The translations under genes and the position numbers were made by a program. This document shows, piece by piece, positions 1-7,721 of a stretch of DNA of 64,000 nucleotides. How positions within the stretch are numbered: the stretch's first letter is position 1; every line of letters begins with the position of its first letter. The stretch is from Pseudomonas fluorescens (GTDB lineage Bacteria > Pseudomonadota > Gammaproteobacteria > Pseudomonadales > Pseudomonadaceae), in the NCBI RefSeq assembly GCF_001648775.1, contig NZ_LVEJ01000025.1:1-64000 (forward strand), read 5' to 3'. Under the pieces are notes generated by a model. The model did no database searches. It was not told the DNA's origin and saw only the letters and a list, made by a program, of their open reading frames with translations.

Positions 1-367
1 CGTTGACGTAGTAGATGTCATTACCTGCGCCACCGTTTAACGTGCTACCGGATGCCTGGGCGGTAAGAATGTCATTAAATGCAGAACCAATAACGGCCTC
101 TATGGACGTCAAGGTATCGCCTTGGGCATCTGCGCCTACGCCTGTGCCAGCGGTCAGATTGACGGTCACTCCTGCCGTCGAATTGGCATAGGACGCGGTA
201 TCGATACCGTTCCCGCCATTCAAGACATCAGCACCTGCCCCGCCATCCAGCAGGTCGTTGCCATCGCCACCACTCAGCGAGTCATTTCCTGCAAACCCAT
301 ACAACTCATCCGCACTTGACGTGCCTACCAGTGTGTCCGTACCCGACGTTCCGTTTATAACTGCCAT
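1..367 (-). CDS. RTX-type calcium-binding repeat protein (N-terminal part, runs off the left edge)
   Basis: Reading the minus strand from the ATG at 367 gives an open frame to the window edge. The protein starts MAVINGTSGTDTLVG and has no signal peptide. It contains hemolysin-type nonapeptide repeats of the GGxGxDxLx form, for example GGDGNDLLDGGAGADVLNGGNG at about residues 33-54 and a second group (GGAGNDIYYV) near the edge. Such repeats fold into a calcium-binding beta-roll. They are typical of large proteins exported by type I secretion, whose signal is C-terminal and would lie outside the window. A good ribosome site (GGAAG) lies 7 bases upstream of the ATG. Total size and function (adhesin, protease, lipase) cannot be judged from this part. 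The gene follows the flgE terminator and so should have its own promoter in 368-600. Confidence 0.85.
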   Translation of the reverse strand, partial: MAVINGTSGTDTLVGTSSADELYGFAGNDSLSGGDGNDLLDGGAGADVLNGGNGIDTASYANSTAGVTVNLTAGTGVGADAQGDTLTSIEAVIGSAFNDILTAQASGSTLNGGAGNDIYYVN

Positions 368-606
368 TGTTTCTTCCTTGCCTTTTTGATGAATCGATAG
401 TCAACGCAATGCTTCAGAATCGCCTCGATAAGGCCGAGTACTTTTGAGCGTGGTCATTGATGAGACGTTTAACCGCCTTGCAACCAGAGGTCCATAATCT
501 GCGGAAGTTTGACGCGCCCCCTCCTCAGCTCGGGGCATCTGCAATTACTGCACCACAGCGACCGACGAACGGTAGTTATCTGAGAAAAGCCTGGCAGCGG
601 GCAAAA

Positions 607-635
607 AAAAACCGACGCCCAAGGCGTCGGTTTTC
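607..635 (-). terminator. Rho-independent terminator after flgE
   Basis: A perfect 12-bp stem (608-619 with 623-634) and a 3-base loop are followed, on the minus strand, by a run of T. It lies just after the flgE stop and should end the flgBCDE transcript. Confidence 0.9.
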
Positions 636-655
636 AGTGCTGCTATCAGATAACA

Positions 656-1993
656 TCAGGTCATCTGAATAATGGTCTGCATGATGGTGCTCTGAGTGGA
701 AATGGTCTTGGCGTTCGCCTGATAGTTGCTCTGGCCCTTAATCAGGTCCACCAGTTCGTTGGTCAGGTTAACGTTGGACTCTTCCAGCGAGTTGGAGGCG
801 ATCGAACCCAAGGTACCGGTTTCCGGTGCATCGTAGCCCGGGATACCCGAAGCGAACGTCTCTTTCCAACTGGTGCCACCGATAGCCTGCAGGCCTTGTT
901 CGTTGGTGAAGCTGGCCAGTGCAACCTGGCCGATGGCCTTGCTCTGGTTGTTGCTGAAGTTTGCAAACAAAGTACCAGTGCCGTCGATGGTCAGGTTGGT
1001 GATCTGGCCAGTGGCATAACCATCCTGAGTAGGAATCGAACGCGAGGTATCAGCGTTGTACTGAGTGGTCTTCGCCATCGAAATGGTAATACCGGCCGGG
1101 TTCGCCGCAGCACCGTTAGGCGTAAAGTTGCCATTGACCACATTCCCCGGCACCCAGCCTTTAAGCGTCAGGTCGCTGCTGATGATTGGGTTCGGCGCCG
1201 GAGGCGGCAAGGTGCTCGGCGTGCTGACCTGAGTCAGTTTGCCCGCCGAGTCAAAGGTCATGGTGGAGGCAACCGGCGGAGTGGTTTTCGGATCGGTACC
1301 GGTAGCATCCGGGTTGCGACCGTCTACCAGGGTGTACACCTTCCAGGTGTTGTCACCGGTTTTCACCACGTACTGATCCATCGGGTGCATGTTGCCCTGA
1401 CTGTCGTAGATCGGGGTGCTGAACGACTTGGTGTAGGTCGCGAGGTTGGTCGGGTCAAACTTGCCGGCCGGCACGGTGTCGTCGATCTTCGGCGCAGTCG
1501 AGTTCAAGTTGATGGTCGAGGTCACCAGCGAAGAGGACTTCGGCGCCAGGTTCGAGGTGTCGATCTTCAGGTCGGTCAAGACGCCGTTCATGATCTTGCC
1601 GTTGGCATCCACACCATAACCTTGCAGGCGCGAGGTGTAGTCGGTGTTAGTGATGAAGCCGTTATTGTCGACCTTGAAAGTACCGGAACGGGTATAGGAC
1701 ACCGAACCGTTGTTGCTCAGCGTGAAGAAGCCCGAACCGTTGATGCCCATGTCCAACACGTTACCGGTGTTGTTGATATCACCTTGGGTGAACTGCTGGG
1801 ACACGTTGGCCAGGCGCACGCCGTTGCCGATGACTTTGCTGCCGCTGCCCAGGCGAGTGGCCGAGTAGACGTCTTCGAATTCCGCACGGGACGATTTGAA
1901 ACCGGTGGTCGCGACGTTGGCAATGTTGTTGCCGGTCACGTCCAGTTGTTTGTTGGCTGCATAGAGACCGCTAAGGCCGATATTGAAAGACAT
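656..1993 (-). CDS. flgE: Flagellar hook protein FlgE
   Basis: This is the structural subunit of the flagellar hook, the flexible joint between rod and filament, exported by the flagellar type III system. The 445-residue protein starts MSFNIGLSGLYAANKQLDVTGNNIANVAT, the classical N-terminal rod/hook motif (GNNIANVxTxGFK). It ends with the matching C-terminal helix (LIKGQSNYQANAKTISTQSTIMQTI). The middle is the variable D1/D2 region rich in Thr, Asn and Gly. AAGGAG precedes the ATG. It is the last gene of the flgB-flgC-flgD-flgE operon, 30 bases after flgD, with a strong terminator downstream. The set flgBCDE without flgF following is the usual Pseudomonas arrangement, with flgFGHIJKL in another transcription unit. 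Confidence 0.97.
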   Translation of the reverse strand: MSFNIGLSGLYAANKQLDVTGNNIANVATTGFKSSRAEFEDVYSATRLGSGSKVIGNGVRLANVSQQFTQGDINNTGNVLDMGINGSGFFTLSNNGSVSYTRSGTFKVDNNGFITNTDYTSRLQGYGVDANGKIMNGVLTDLKIDTSNLAPKSSSLVTSTINLNSTAPKIDDTVPAGKFDPTNLATYTKSFSTPIYDSQGNMHPMDQYVVKTGDNTWKVYTLVDGRNPDATGTDPKTTPPVASTMTFDSAGKLTQVSTPSTLPPPAPNPIISSDLTLKGWVPGNVVNGNFTPNGAAANPAGITISMAKTTQYNADTSRSIPTQDGYATGQITNLTIDGTGTLFANFSNNQSKAIGQVALASFTNEQGLQAIGGTSWKETFASGIPGYDAPETGTLGSIASNSLEESNVNLTNELVDLIKGQSNYQANAKTISTQSTIMQTIIQMT

Positions 1994-2023
1994 ATTCCAC
2001 TCCTTTGTGCCGGTTAGTCGGCT

Positions 2024-2749
2024 CTATATACCAATGGTTTGTACTTTGGACAGGGCAACGGTGCCCTTGCCGGACAGGTTGAGCATAAGCTCGCCGCCGG
2101 TCTGGCTGATCGTCACGCTGGTGACGGTAGCCGGCAGGTAGGTCGCCATGTCGGTCGAGGTGCCATTGATCGATGCGTTGGCCTTGACGGTATAAGTACC
2201 GGTCTTGACCACGTTGCCGTCCTTGTCCTTGCCGTCCCAGGTGAAGCTCGCGCTGCCTGCGGCGCGACTGCCCAGATCGATGGTGCGAACCACCGTGCCG
2301 CTGCTGTCGGTGATGCTGACGGTGCCGCCTGCAATCGACGACGGAACGGTGACCGAACCGGTCATGCCTTTGCTCGGATCGTCGAGCTGAACCGAGTTGG
2401 TCTGCACGATCACGTTGCGACCGACCAGCGACGAAGCTTGCAGCGCTTGCGAAGAGTTGTAGTTGCCAGCAAGGCCACTCACGGTGGAGTTCAGCGTGGT
2501 GATGCCTTCCAGGCTACTGAACTGCGCCAACTGGGCAACGAATGCACTGTTGTCCTGCGGATCGAGCGGGTTCTGGTTTTTCAGCTGGGTGACCAGCAAT
2601 TGCAGGAACGCGTCCTTGCCCAGGGCCTGGCCGCCGGTGGCGCTGTTCGTGGCCGAAGCAATGCCACCTGTGGTCGAACCGGTCTTTTTCGACGAGTTCG
2701 CCAGGATGTCATTCATGCTCAAGCTGCTGGTGGTATCGGAAACACTCAT
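2024..2749 (-). CDS. flgD: Flagellar hook capping / basal-body rod modification protein FlgD
   Basis: FlgD forms the cap on which hook subunits assemble. It is not part of the finished hook. The 241-residue protein has the conserved N-terminal FlgD signature (GKDAFLQLLVTQLKNQNPLDPQDNSAFVAQLAQFSSLEGI, about residues 44-83). The C-terminal half is an Ig-like/Tudor region typical of the family (SFTWDGKDKDGNVVKTGTYTV). It lies between flgC and flgE in the same direction, 15 bases after flgC, and is co-transcribed with them. Length and order match other pseudomonads. Confidence 0.97.
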   Translation of the reverse strand: MSVSDTTSSLSMNDILANSSKKTGSTTGGIASATNSATGGQALGKDAFLQLLVTQLKNQNPLDPQDNSAFVAQLAQFSSLEGITTLNSTVSGLAGNYNSSQALQASSLVGRNVIVQTNSVQLDDPSKGMTGSVTVPSSIAGGTVSITDSSGTVVRTIDLGSRAAGSASFTWDGKDKDGNVVKTGTYTVKANASINGTSTDMATYLPATVTSVTISQTGGELMLNLSGKGTVALSKVQTIGI

Positions 2750-2764
2750 GGCAGTCGCCCCTTA

Positions 2765-3208
2765 TTACTGACCGAGGGTCAGTACCTTCTGCATCATGGT
2801 TTTGGCGGTGTTCATCATTTCGGCGTTGGTCTGGAAGGACCGGCTCGCGGAAATCATGTCAGCCATTTCTTCCACCACGTTGACGTTCGGGTAGTAGACG
2901 TAGCCTTTGGCATCGGCCGCCGGATGGTTCGGCTCGTAGCGCGCTTCGAGGTTGCTCTGGTCTTCGACCACGCCGAGCACCTGCACGCCTTGACCGGCCG
3001 CGTCCTGGCTCTGGAACAGCGAGTTGCTGCCGCTGTTCTGGCCGCCCTGGAACATGGTGGCGAACACCGGGTGACGGGCGCGATAGGTCTGGTCGATGCT
3101 CGACGAGACGGTTTCGGCGTTGGCGATGTTCGAAGCCACGGTGTTCAGACGCGTGGTCTGTGCGCTCATGCCGCTGCCGGCAATGTTGAAAACGCTGGAC
3201 AGGGACAT
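2765..3208 (-). CDS. flgC: Flagellar basal-body rod protein FlgC
   Basis: FlgC is a proximal rod component. The 147-residue protein has the rod motif near the N terminus (MSLSSVFNIAGSGMSAQTTRLNTVASNIANAET) and the C-terminal pairing helix with MISASRSFQTNAEMMNTAKTMM. These are the two coiled-coil-forming ends shared by rod, hook and filament proteins. GGAG lies upstream of the ATG, and the gene starts 3 bases after the flgB stop, which fits translational coupling. Confidence 0.97.
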   Translation of the reverse strand: MSLSSVFNIAGSGMSAQTTRLNTVASNIANAETVSSSIDQTYRARHPVFATMFQGGQNSGSNSLFQSQDAAGQGVQVLGVVEDQSNLEARYEPNHPAADAKGYVYYPNVNVVEEMADMISASRSFQTNAEMMNTAKTMMQKVLTLGQ

Positions 3209-3211
3209 GGA

Positions 3212-3619
3212 TTACTCTCCGCGCAGGGCTGACACCAGCCCTTTGAATTTGCTGTTGAGCAGGGTGAAGCTGGCCTGGAAGCCGACGGCGTTTTCCGCGT
3301 AGTTCGACTGTTCCAGTTGGGCGTCCACGGTGTTCTGGTCGATCGACGGTTGCATCGGCGTGCGATACATCAGCGATTCGTCGCCATTGCCCAGACCTTC
3401 AGCTTCGATGTGACGGCTGTTGGTCATGTTCAGGGCGATGGTGCCGTTCGCATTTTTCTGGGTCTGTGCTTCAAGCACTTTGGAGAAGTCCAGATCCCGC
3501 GCCTTGTAGTTCGGGGTATCGGCGTTGGCGATGTTGTTGGCCAGCACTTCGGCACGCTGGGCGCGGAAGCCCAATGCCTTTTCGTGAATGCCGAGCGCTT
3601 TATCGAAGCTGATGCTCAT
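3212..3619 (-). CDS. flgB: Flagellar basal-body rod protein FlgB
   Basis: FlgB is a proximal rod protein of the flagellar basal body. The 135-residue product starts MSISFDKALGIHEKALGFRAQRAEVLANNIANADTPNYKARDLDF, with the NNIANADTPxYKA rod signature. The C terminus (LNSKFKGLVSALRGE) is typical. The open frame extends 80 codons further upstream, but that stretch is not FlgB-like and crosses the promoter, so the ATG at 3619 is chosen; AAGG lies 9 bases upstream. It is the first gene of flgBCDE. A sigma-54 promoter lies 44-60 bases upstream, so the operon should belong to the RpoN-dependent flagellar tier. Confidence 0.96.
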   Translation of the reverse strand: MSISFDKALGIHEKALGFRAQRAEVLANNIANADTPNYKARDLDFSKVLEAQTQKNANGTIALNMTNSRHIEAEGLGNGDESLMYRTPMQPSIDQNTVDAQLEQSNYAENAVGFQASFTLLNSKFKGLVSALRGE

Positions 3620-3662
3620 GTCGGGAACCTTCAGGTGACCGGTTTTTCGTAACTGAAGCTTT

Positions 3663-3679
3663 AGCAAGCGCCGTGCCAA
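3663..3679 (-). promoter_or_regulatory. Sigma-54 (RpoN) promoter of flgBCDE
   Basis: The minus strand reads TTGGCACGGCGCTTGCT, an exact match to the sigma-54 consensus TGGCACG-N4-TTGCW with GG at -24 and GC at -12. The predicted start of transcription leaves a leader of roughly 30 bases before flgB. In P. aeruginosa flgBCDE is RpoN- and FleR-dependent, which fits. The enhancer-binding protein used here is inferred. Confidence 0.9.
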
Positions 3680-3735
3680 ACCGAGAAACCCCCGTAAACC
3701 GGGGCTTTGCCGGGAATCGGCAAAGCGGCAATGCC

Positions 3736-3775
3736 AGAAAAGCGGCAAGCGGTTTCCGCCGGATGCCGCTTTTCT
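3736..3775. promoter_or_regulatory. 12-bp perfect inverted repeat upstream of the flgB sigma-54 promoter (possible enhancer site)
   Basis: AGAAAAGCGGCA (3736-3747) is repeated exactly inverted at 3764-3775 with 16 bases between. It lies about 57-110 bases upstream of the -24 element of the flgB promoter, the distance where sigma-54 activators usually bind. Further AGCGGCAA copies occur at 3724-3731. Binding by FleR or FleQ is inferred. A simple hairpin is the alternative. Confidence 0.45.
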
Positions 3776-3813
3776 GCCGCTCCCCGTCCATCTCACTATC
3801 ATCACCGGACAAC

Positions 3814-3903
3814 TGTGGGAGCGAGCTTGCTCGCGAAGGCGGTGTGTCAGCCGATGCAAATGCAGAATGTGACGGCCTCTTCGCGAGCAAGCTCGCTCCC
3901 ACA
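3814..3903. repeat. REPIN (two inverted REP sequences, 90 bp)
   Basis: TGTGGGAGCGAGCTTGCTCG at the left end and its exact inverse at the right end flank a less conserved centre. This is the common REP of the P. fluorescens group in its paired form. Three other copies in this window have exactly the same 90-bp length. It lies in the gap between flgB and cheR. Confidence 0.92.
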
Positions 3904-3940
3904 GGGATTTTTGGTGTTAAGGAGAATTTCTTGGGGCACA

Positions 3941-3976
3941 AAAAAACGGCAGGCCTTTGCGGGCCTGCCGTTTTTT
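3941..3976 (-). terminator. Rho-independent terminator after cheR
   Basis: A 15-bp A/T-tailed stem (3941-3955 with 3962-3976) and 6-base loop lie 16 bases past the cheR stop. On the minus strand the stem ends in six T. Confidence 0.88.
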
Positions 3977-3991
3977 GTATTGCCGATGCAG

Positions 3992-4819
3992 TTATTTCGC
4001 CTGGTAAATGATCCCCGGGCTGCACTGGACCATCTGGTAATGGTCCGGCAAACCGTTCAGCGCTTCGGAAGCGCCAAGGAACAGATAACCGCCCGGCTTC
4101 AACGTGCTGTGAATGCGCAACAGGATGTCCTTCTTCACTTCGGCAGAGAAGTAGATCAACACGTTGCGGCAGAACACGATGTCGAACTTGCCCAGCGCGG
4201 CATAGCTGTCGAGCAGGTTGAACGAGCGGAATTCCACCCGGTTCTTGATCGGCGCCTTGATCACCCAGCGCCCCGGCCCTTTCGGGTCGAAGTAACGCTG
4301 CAGACGTTCCGGCGACAAACCGCGACCGATGGCCAGGCTGTCGTACTCGCCCGTCTTGCAGTTGGTCAGCATCAGGCCGGACAGATCCGTGGCAACGATC
4401 TGCACGCCCATCTTCAACTGACCGAGGTTGGTCCGCTCGAACTCGTCGATCGACATCGACAGCGAGTACGGTTCCTGCCCCGACGAGCACGCCGCCGACC
4501 AGATCCGCAGACGCTGGTTGGGGCTGGCCTTGATCGCTTCGGGCAGGACCTTGTTCTTCAAGACTTCAAACGGATAGGTGTCACGAAACCACAGGGTTTC
4601 GTTGGTCGTCATGGCATCGACCACCTGCTCGCGCAAACCGCTGCGCGGCTGGGTCTGGATGCGCTGAACCAGCTCACCCAGGGATTTGATGCCTTGCTGC
4701 TCCATCAGTTTGTTGAGACGGCTCGAGACCAGGTACTGCTTGTTTTCACCGAGCAAAATGCCACAGGCTTTTTCCAGGAAGACCCGGAACTGTTCGAAAT
4801 CCAAATTACCCGTAGACAA
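3992..4819 (-). CDS. cheR: Chemotaxis protein methyltransferase CheR
   Basis: CheR uses S-adenosylmethionine to methylate glutamates on chemoreceptors, which sets sensory adaptation. The 275-residue protein has the N-terminal helical domain, then the SAM-binding Rossmann region (IWSAACSSGQEPYSLSM, about residues 107-123). Later family motifs are LTNCKTGEYDSLAIGRGLSPERLQRYF, FDIVFCRNVLIYF and GGYLFLGASEAL. The best start is TTG at 4819 (MSTGNLDFEQF) behind AGGCGG; there is no usable ATG nearby. It lies 46 bases after cheV in the same direction and probably shares its transcript. The pair next to flgA is the usual Pseudomonas arrangement, separate from the main che cluster. Confidence 0.96.
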   Translation of the reverse strand: MSTGNLDFEQFRVFLEKACGILLGENKQYLVSSRLNKLMEQQGIKSLGELVQRIQTQPRSGLREQVVDAMTTNETLWFRDTYPFEVLKNKVLPEAIKASPNQRLRIWSAACSSGQEPYSLSMSIDEFERTNLGQLKMGVQIVATDLSGLMLTNCKTGEYDSLAIGRGLSPERLQRYFDPKGPGRWVIKAPIKNRVEFRSFNLLDSYAALGKFDIVFCRNVLIYFSAEVKKDILLRIHSTLKPGGYLFLGASEALNGLPDHYQMVQCSPGIIYQAK

Positions 4820-4865
4820 TGATGCCGCCTCTTAAATCGTGTTGACCGCCAGGAGCAAAGCGCTC

Positions 4866-5798
4866 CTAGCTGATATCTGCTGCTTTGATCCGGTCGACTA
4901 CCCGGGATGCCAGGTCATCAGGACGGAATTTGGCCAAAAAGTCATCGGCACCGACTTTCTTGACCATCGCCTGATTGAATACCCCGGACAACGAAGTATG
5001 CAGGATGATATGAAGCTTTTGCATGCGCGAGTCAGCGCGAATCTCGGCCGTCAAAGTGTATCCGTCCATCTCCGGCATCTCGATGTCGGAGATCATCATC
5101 AGGAACTCTTCTTCGGGCTTCTTGCCCTCATCGACCAGCTTGCGCAGGTAATCCAGCGCCTGCTTGCCGTCGTTCAGCGCCACCACTTCGACGCCGACCG
5201 TCTGCAGGCAACGCGTCACCTGCTTGCGCGCCACCGATGAGTCATCGACCGTCAGCACTCGCAGCGACAACGCTTTGGTCTGGGTCTCGACATCGACCAC
5301 ACCGACCGAAATCGCTTCCGGCGTCGGCGCCACTTCCGCCAGCACTTTCTCGACGTCGATGATTTCGACTAACTGATTGTCCACCCGAGTCACAGCGGTC
5401 AGGTAATGATCGCGACCCGTGCCCTTGGGCGGTGGATGAATCTCTTCCCAGTTCATGTTGACGATGCGCTCCACCGAGCGGACCAGGAAACCCTGGGTCT
5501 TGGTGTTGTACTCCGTGATGATCACGAACGGGTTTTTCTTGTCTTTCAACGCTCCGGAACCGGTCGCCATTGCCAGATCAAGGATCGGAATGGTTGCCCC
5601 CCGGATATTTGCCACCCCGCACACGACAGGACTGGACTTGGGCATCAACGTCAGCGACGGGCACTGCAACACTTCCCGTACCTTGAACACGTTGATTCCA
5701 TAGAGCTGCTGACCGTCAAGACGGAACAACAACAGCTCCAGGCGATTCTGCCCCACCAGTTGCGTGCGCTGGTTTACCGAATCCATTACACCAGCCAT
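4866..5798 (-). CDS. cheV: Chemotaxis coupling protein CheV (CheW domain plus receiver)
   Basis: CheV links receptors to CheA through a CheW-like domain and is tuned by phosphorylation of its receiver. Residues about 10-165 are CheW-like (LELLLFRLDGQQLYGINVFKVREVL, GVANIRGATIPILDLA). Residues about 180-305 are a receiver (VLTVDDSSVARKQV, MISDIEMPEMDGYTL, DDFLAKFRPDDLA). The ATG at 5798 is chosen because GGAG lies just upstream and MAGVMDSVNQRTQLVGQNRLELL is the family start. A longer frame starts 16 codons earlier but lacks support. It is divergent from flgA and upstream of cheR. Confidence 0.95.
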   Translation of the reverse strand: MAGVMDSVNQRTQLVGQNRLELLLFRLDGQQLYGINVFKVREVLQCPSLTLMPKSSPVVCGVANIRGATIPILDLAMATGSGALKDKKNPFVIITEYNTKTQGFLVRSVERIVNMNWEEIHPPPKGTGRDHYLTAVTRVDNQLVEIIDVEKVLAEVAPTPEAISVGVVDVETQTKALSLRVLTVDDSSVARKQVTRCLQTVGVEVVALNDGKQALDYLRKLVDEGKKPEEEFLMMISDIEMPEMDGYTLTAEIRADSRMQKLHIILHTSLSGVFNQAMVKKVGADDFLAKFRPDDLASRVVDRIKAADIS

Positions 5799-5853
5799 GC
5801 CCAGACTCCTACACCAACGCCAAGTGTTGTTGCGACGCACATTCATTGCTAAA

Positions 5854-5869
5854 CGGCACGGCGCTTGCT
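5854..5869 (+). promoter_or_regulatory. Sigma-54 promoter of flgA
   Basis: CGGCACGGCGCTTGCT shares 15 of its 16 bases with the flgB promoter, including GG at 5855-5856 and GC at 5867-5868 with the required 10-base gap. Transcription would start close to 5880, directly at the flgA ATG. In P. aeruginosa flgA is FleQ/RpoN-dependent, which agrees. Confidence 0.85.
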
Positions 5870-5880
5870 TTTTAACTCGT

Positions 5881-6642
5881 ATGAACGCTCAAACGACATT
5901 TTTCCGACACCTGACATCCCGCGCTCGCAAAAGCCTTTGCGCGATGTCAGCCGTCTGCTGCTTTTTCGCTGGCAGCCCTGCCATTGCTGATGCGGTTACC
6001 TTGCCTGACATGCTTATCGGCGTCACTCAGGGCTTTCTTGAGTTCACCGTAGAAGACTATCTGGCTACCAGTCAAACGGAAGGCCGCTACGAAATCGAAG
6101 TAAACCAGCTCGACCCCCGTATGCGCATGCCTATGTGCGACAAGGAATTGACAGCCACTCTGGAGAGCCCGGCGCGTCCGCTGGGCCGGGTAACGGTCAA
6201 GGTTCGCTGTGAAGGCGCCTCGCCCTGGACTGTGTTCGTGCCCGCTCAAGTCCGCCTGTTTCGCGAGATTGTGACGACCACCCGACCACTCAAACGCGCA
6301 GGGATTATCGAGCCGCAGGACGTGACCTTGCGTGAGCGCGACGTCAGCACGATTAATCAAGGCTTTCTGACTTCCGTAGACGAAGCGATCGGGCAGAAAT
6401 TAACCCGACCAACGGTAGCCGATCAGGTGATTACCCTGGTCCATCTGGAACAGGCGGAAGTCGTACGCAAAGGCGATCAAGTGGTCATCACCGCGCGCAG
6501 CGGCACGCTCGCCGTGCGCATGCCCGGTGAAGCGCTGGCCAATGGCGGCTTGAAAGAACAGATCCGGGTGAAAAACCTCAACTCCCAGCGGGTCATCAAG
6601 GCGCAAGTCACCGCGCCCGGCCAAGTGGAAGTGGCGATGTAG
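5881..6642 (+). CDS. flgA: Flagellar P-ring chaperone FlgA
   Basis: FlgA is a periplasmic chaperone for FlgI during P-ring assembly around the rod. The 253-residue protein has a signal peptide (hydrophobic LCAMSAVCCFFAGSPAIADA, cleavage near residue 36). A SAF-like and beta-clip region follows, with the family motifs LKRAGIIEPQDVTLRERDV, IGQKLTRPTVADQVI, and VVITARSGTLAVRMPGEALANGGLKEQIRVKNLNSQRVIKAQV. The ATG at 5881 gives a family-like start (MNAQTTFFRHL) but has no ribosome site, and the sigma-54 promoter predicts a transcript start at about the same base. An ATG at 5944 is the alternative. flgM and flgN follow in the same direction. Confidence 0.93.
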   Translation: MNAQTTFFRHLTSRARKSLCAMSAVCCFFAGSPAIADAVTLPDMLIGVTQGFLEFTVEDYLATSQTEGRYEIEVNQLDPRMRMPMCDKELTATLESPARPLGRVTVKVRCEGASPWTVFVPAQVRLFREIVTTTRPLKRAGIIEPQDVTLRERDVSTINQGFLTSVDEAIGQKLTRPTVADQVITLVHLEQAEVVRKGDQVVITARSGTLAVRMPGEALANGGLKEQIRVKNLNSQRVIKAQVTAPGQVEVAM

Positions 6643-6729
6643 AAAACTGGCGCTGACCCCGGCTGTTCCCTAAACTGTGCCGCAGCAGGACACGCGTCGG
6701 CGCATGCAAGGTTCATTGGTAAATGCGCC

Positions 6730-6756
6730 TAAAGTTTTCCAGGGGATGGCCGAAAA
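6730..6756 (+). promoter_or_regulatory. FliA (sigma-28) promoter of flgMN
   Basis: TAAA (6730-6733), then exactly 15 bases, then GCCGAAAA (6749-6756). The flagellar sigma-28 consensus is TAAA-N15-GCCGATAA, so only one base differs. It lies 36 bases upstream of the flgM ATG. This allows FlgM to be made under FliA control, closing a feedback loop. Confidence 0.85.
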
Positions 6757-6791
6757 CATGGCAAGCGTCCAAATTCCCAGAGGTTTTTATC

Positions 6792-7118
6792 ATGGTCATC
6801 GATTTCAGCCGTTTGAACAGCTCCTCGTCACTTACGGGCAGTACACGTACCAGCAACGCCAAGGAAACCGCCGAAACCGGCACCTCCGCGCCGCTGAATA
6901 CCCCGGCCGAACAGGCCAGTACCGCAAAAAGCGGGGAATCGGTACACCTCAGCAATGAGGCTCAACAGTTGCAGAAGGTCACTGACAAGCTGCGCGATCA
7001 GCCTGCTGTCGACAAAGCCCGTGTGGCCGAGTTGAAAGCCGCGATTGCCGATGGCAGCTATAAAGTCGACAGCAACCGTGTAGCCAGCAAACTGCTCAAC
7101 TTCGAAGCCCAGCGCTAG
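6792..7118 (+). CDS. flgM: Anti-sigma-28 factor FlgM
   Basis: FlgM binds FliA and holds back late flagellar genes until it is exported through the finished hook. The 108-residue protein starts MVIDFSRLNSS. A low-complexity Ser/Thr/Ala N-terminal half, expected to be disordered, is followed by the conserved helical C terminus (VHLSNEAQQLQKVTDKLRDQPAVDKARVAELKAAIADGSYKVDSNRVASKLLNFE). The frame is open upstream, but the ATG at 6792 fits the family and AGAGG precedes it. It lies between flgA and flgN and has its own FliA-type promoter. Confidence 0.95.
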   Translation: MVIDFSRLNSSSSLTGSTRTSNAKETAETGTSAPLNTPAEQASTAKSGESVHLSNEAQQLQKVTDKLRDQPAVDKARVAELKAAIADGSYKVDSNRVASKLLNFEAQR

Positions 7119-7165
7119 GCCTTTGCCTGCGCAGGCTTTTGGACGCTTAACCCCCAAGGCCAGCC

Positions 7166-7633
7166 ATGCACGACACTAATTTATTGCAACTGATCAACGA
7201 CGACTTTGCTCCAGCGCAACAATTGCTGGAGTTATTGCAAACCGAGTCCCTCGCCTTGCACGGTCGCGACATGCCGCTGCTGGAAGAAATTCTGGCGCAC
7301 AAACAGGCATTGATCATTCTGCTTGAACAGCATGGCCGCAAACGCAGCGAAATCCTCGCCAGCCTCAACCTGCCGACCGATCGCAGCGGCCTTGCGCAAC
7401 TGGCCAGCCAATCGAGCATTGGCGACCAGTTGCTGACGCAAGGCGATGCATTGACTGATCTGATCGCTCAATGCCAGACGGCCAACCTCAAGAATGGTCA
7501 GTCGATCCAGATCCAGCAGGCCTCCACGGCCAATCAGTTGAAGATCCTCACCGGCGGTGAAGCACCGGCGCTGTACAACGCCAGTGGTACTTTCGCCAAA
7601 CCGGCCGTACCGCGTCCGCTCAGCCAGGCATGA
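7166..7633 (+). CDS. flgN: Flagellar export chaperone FlgN
   Basis: FlgN is a cytoplasmic chaperone that delivers the hook-filament junction proteins FlgK and FlgL to the export gate. The 155-residue, largely helical protein has the family pattern MHDTNLLQLINDDFAPAQQLLELLQTESLALHGRDMPLLEEILAHKQALIILLEQHGRKRSEIL. The C-terminal tail (NASGTFAKPAVPRPLSQA) is probably flexible. AAGG precedes the ATG. It lies 47 bases after flgM, the usual flgMN pair. Confidence 0.9.
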   Translation: MHDTNLLQLINDDFAPAQQLLELLQTESLALHGRDMPLLEEILAHKQALIILLEQHGRKRSEILASLNLPTDRSGLAQLASQSSIGDQLLTQGDALTDLIAQCQTANLKNGQSIQIQQASTANQLKILTGGEAPALYNASGTFAKPAVPRPLSQA

Positions 7634-7721
7634 GTCGTTGATGCGCCAGCACTATCAACCCGCGGAACATGCTGGCAAAATGCTGGCAAGTCGTCATATT
7701 TTGTCTGGAGATTGATTAACC

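Noticed and set aside
457..672. 71-codon frame over the flgE terminator
   Set aside because: It reads through the terminator and into flgE antisense, with no ribosome site.
896..2017. Long frame opposite flgE
   Set aside because: It is the antisense shadow of flgE caused by G+C-rich third positions; no ribosome site or family motif.
3620..3859. 80-codon N-terminal extension of flgB
   Set aside because: It would translate the sigma-54 promoter and REP arm. The rod-protein start is at 3619.
7660..7721. Sigma-54 promoter before flgZ
   Set aside because: TGGCAAAATGCTGGCA resembles the -24 element but the -12 TTGC at the right spacing is missing.
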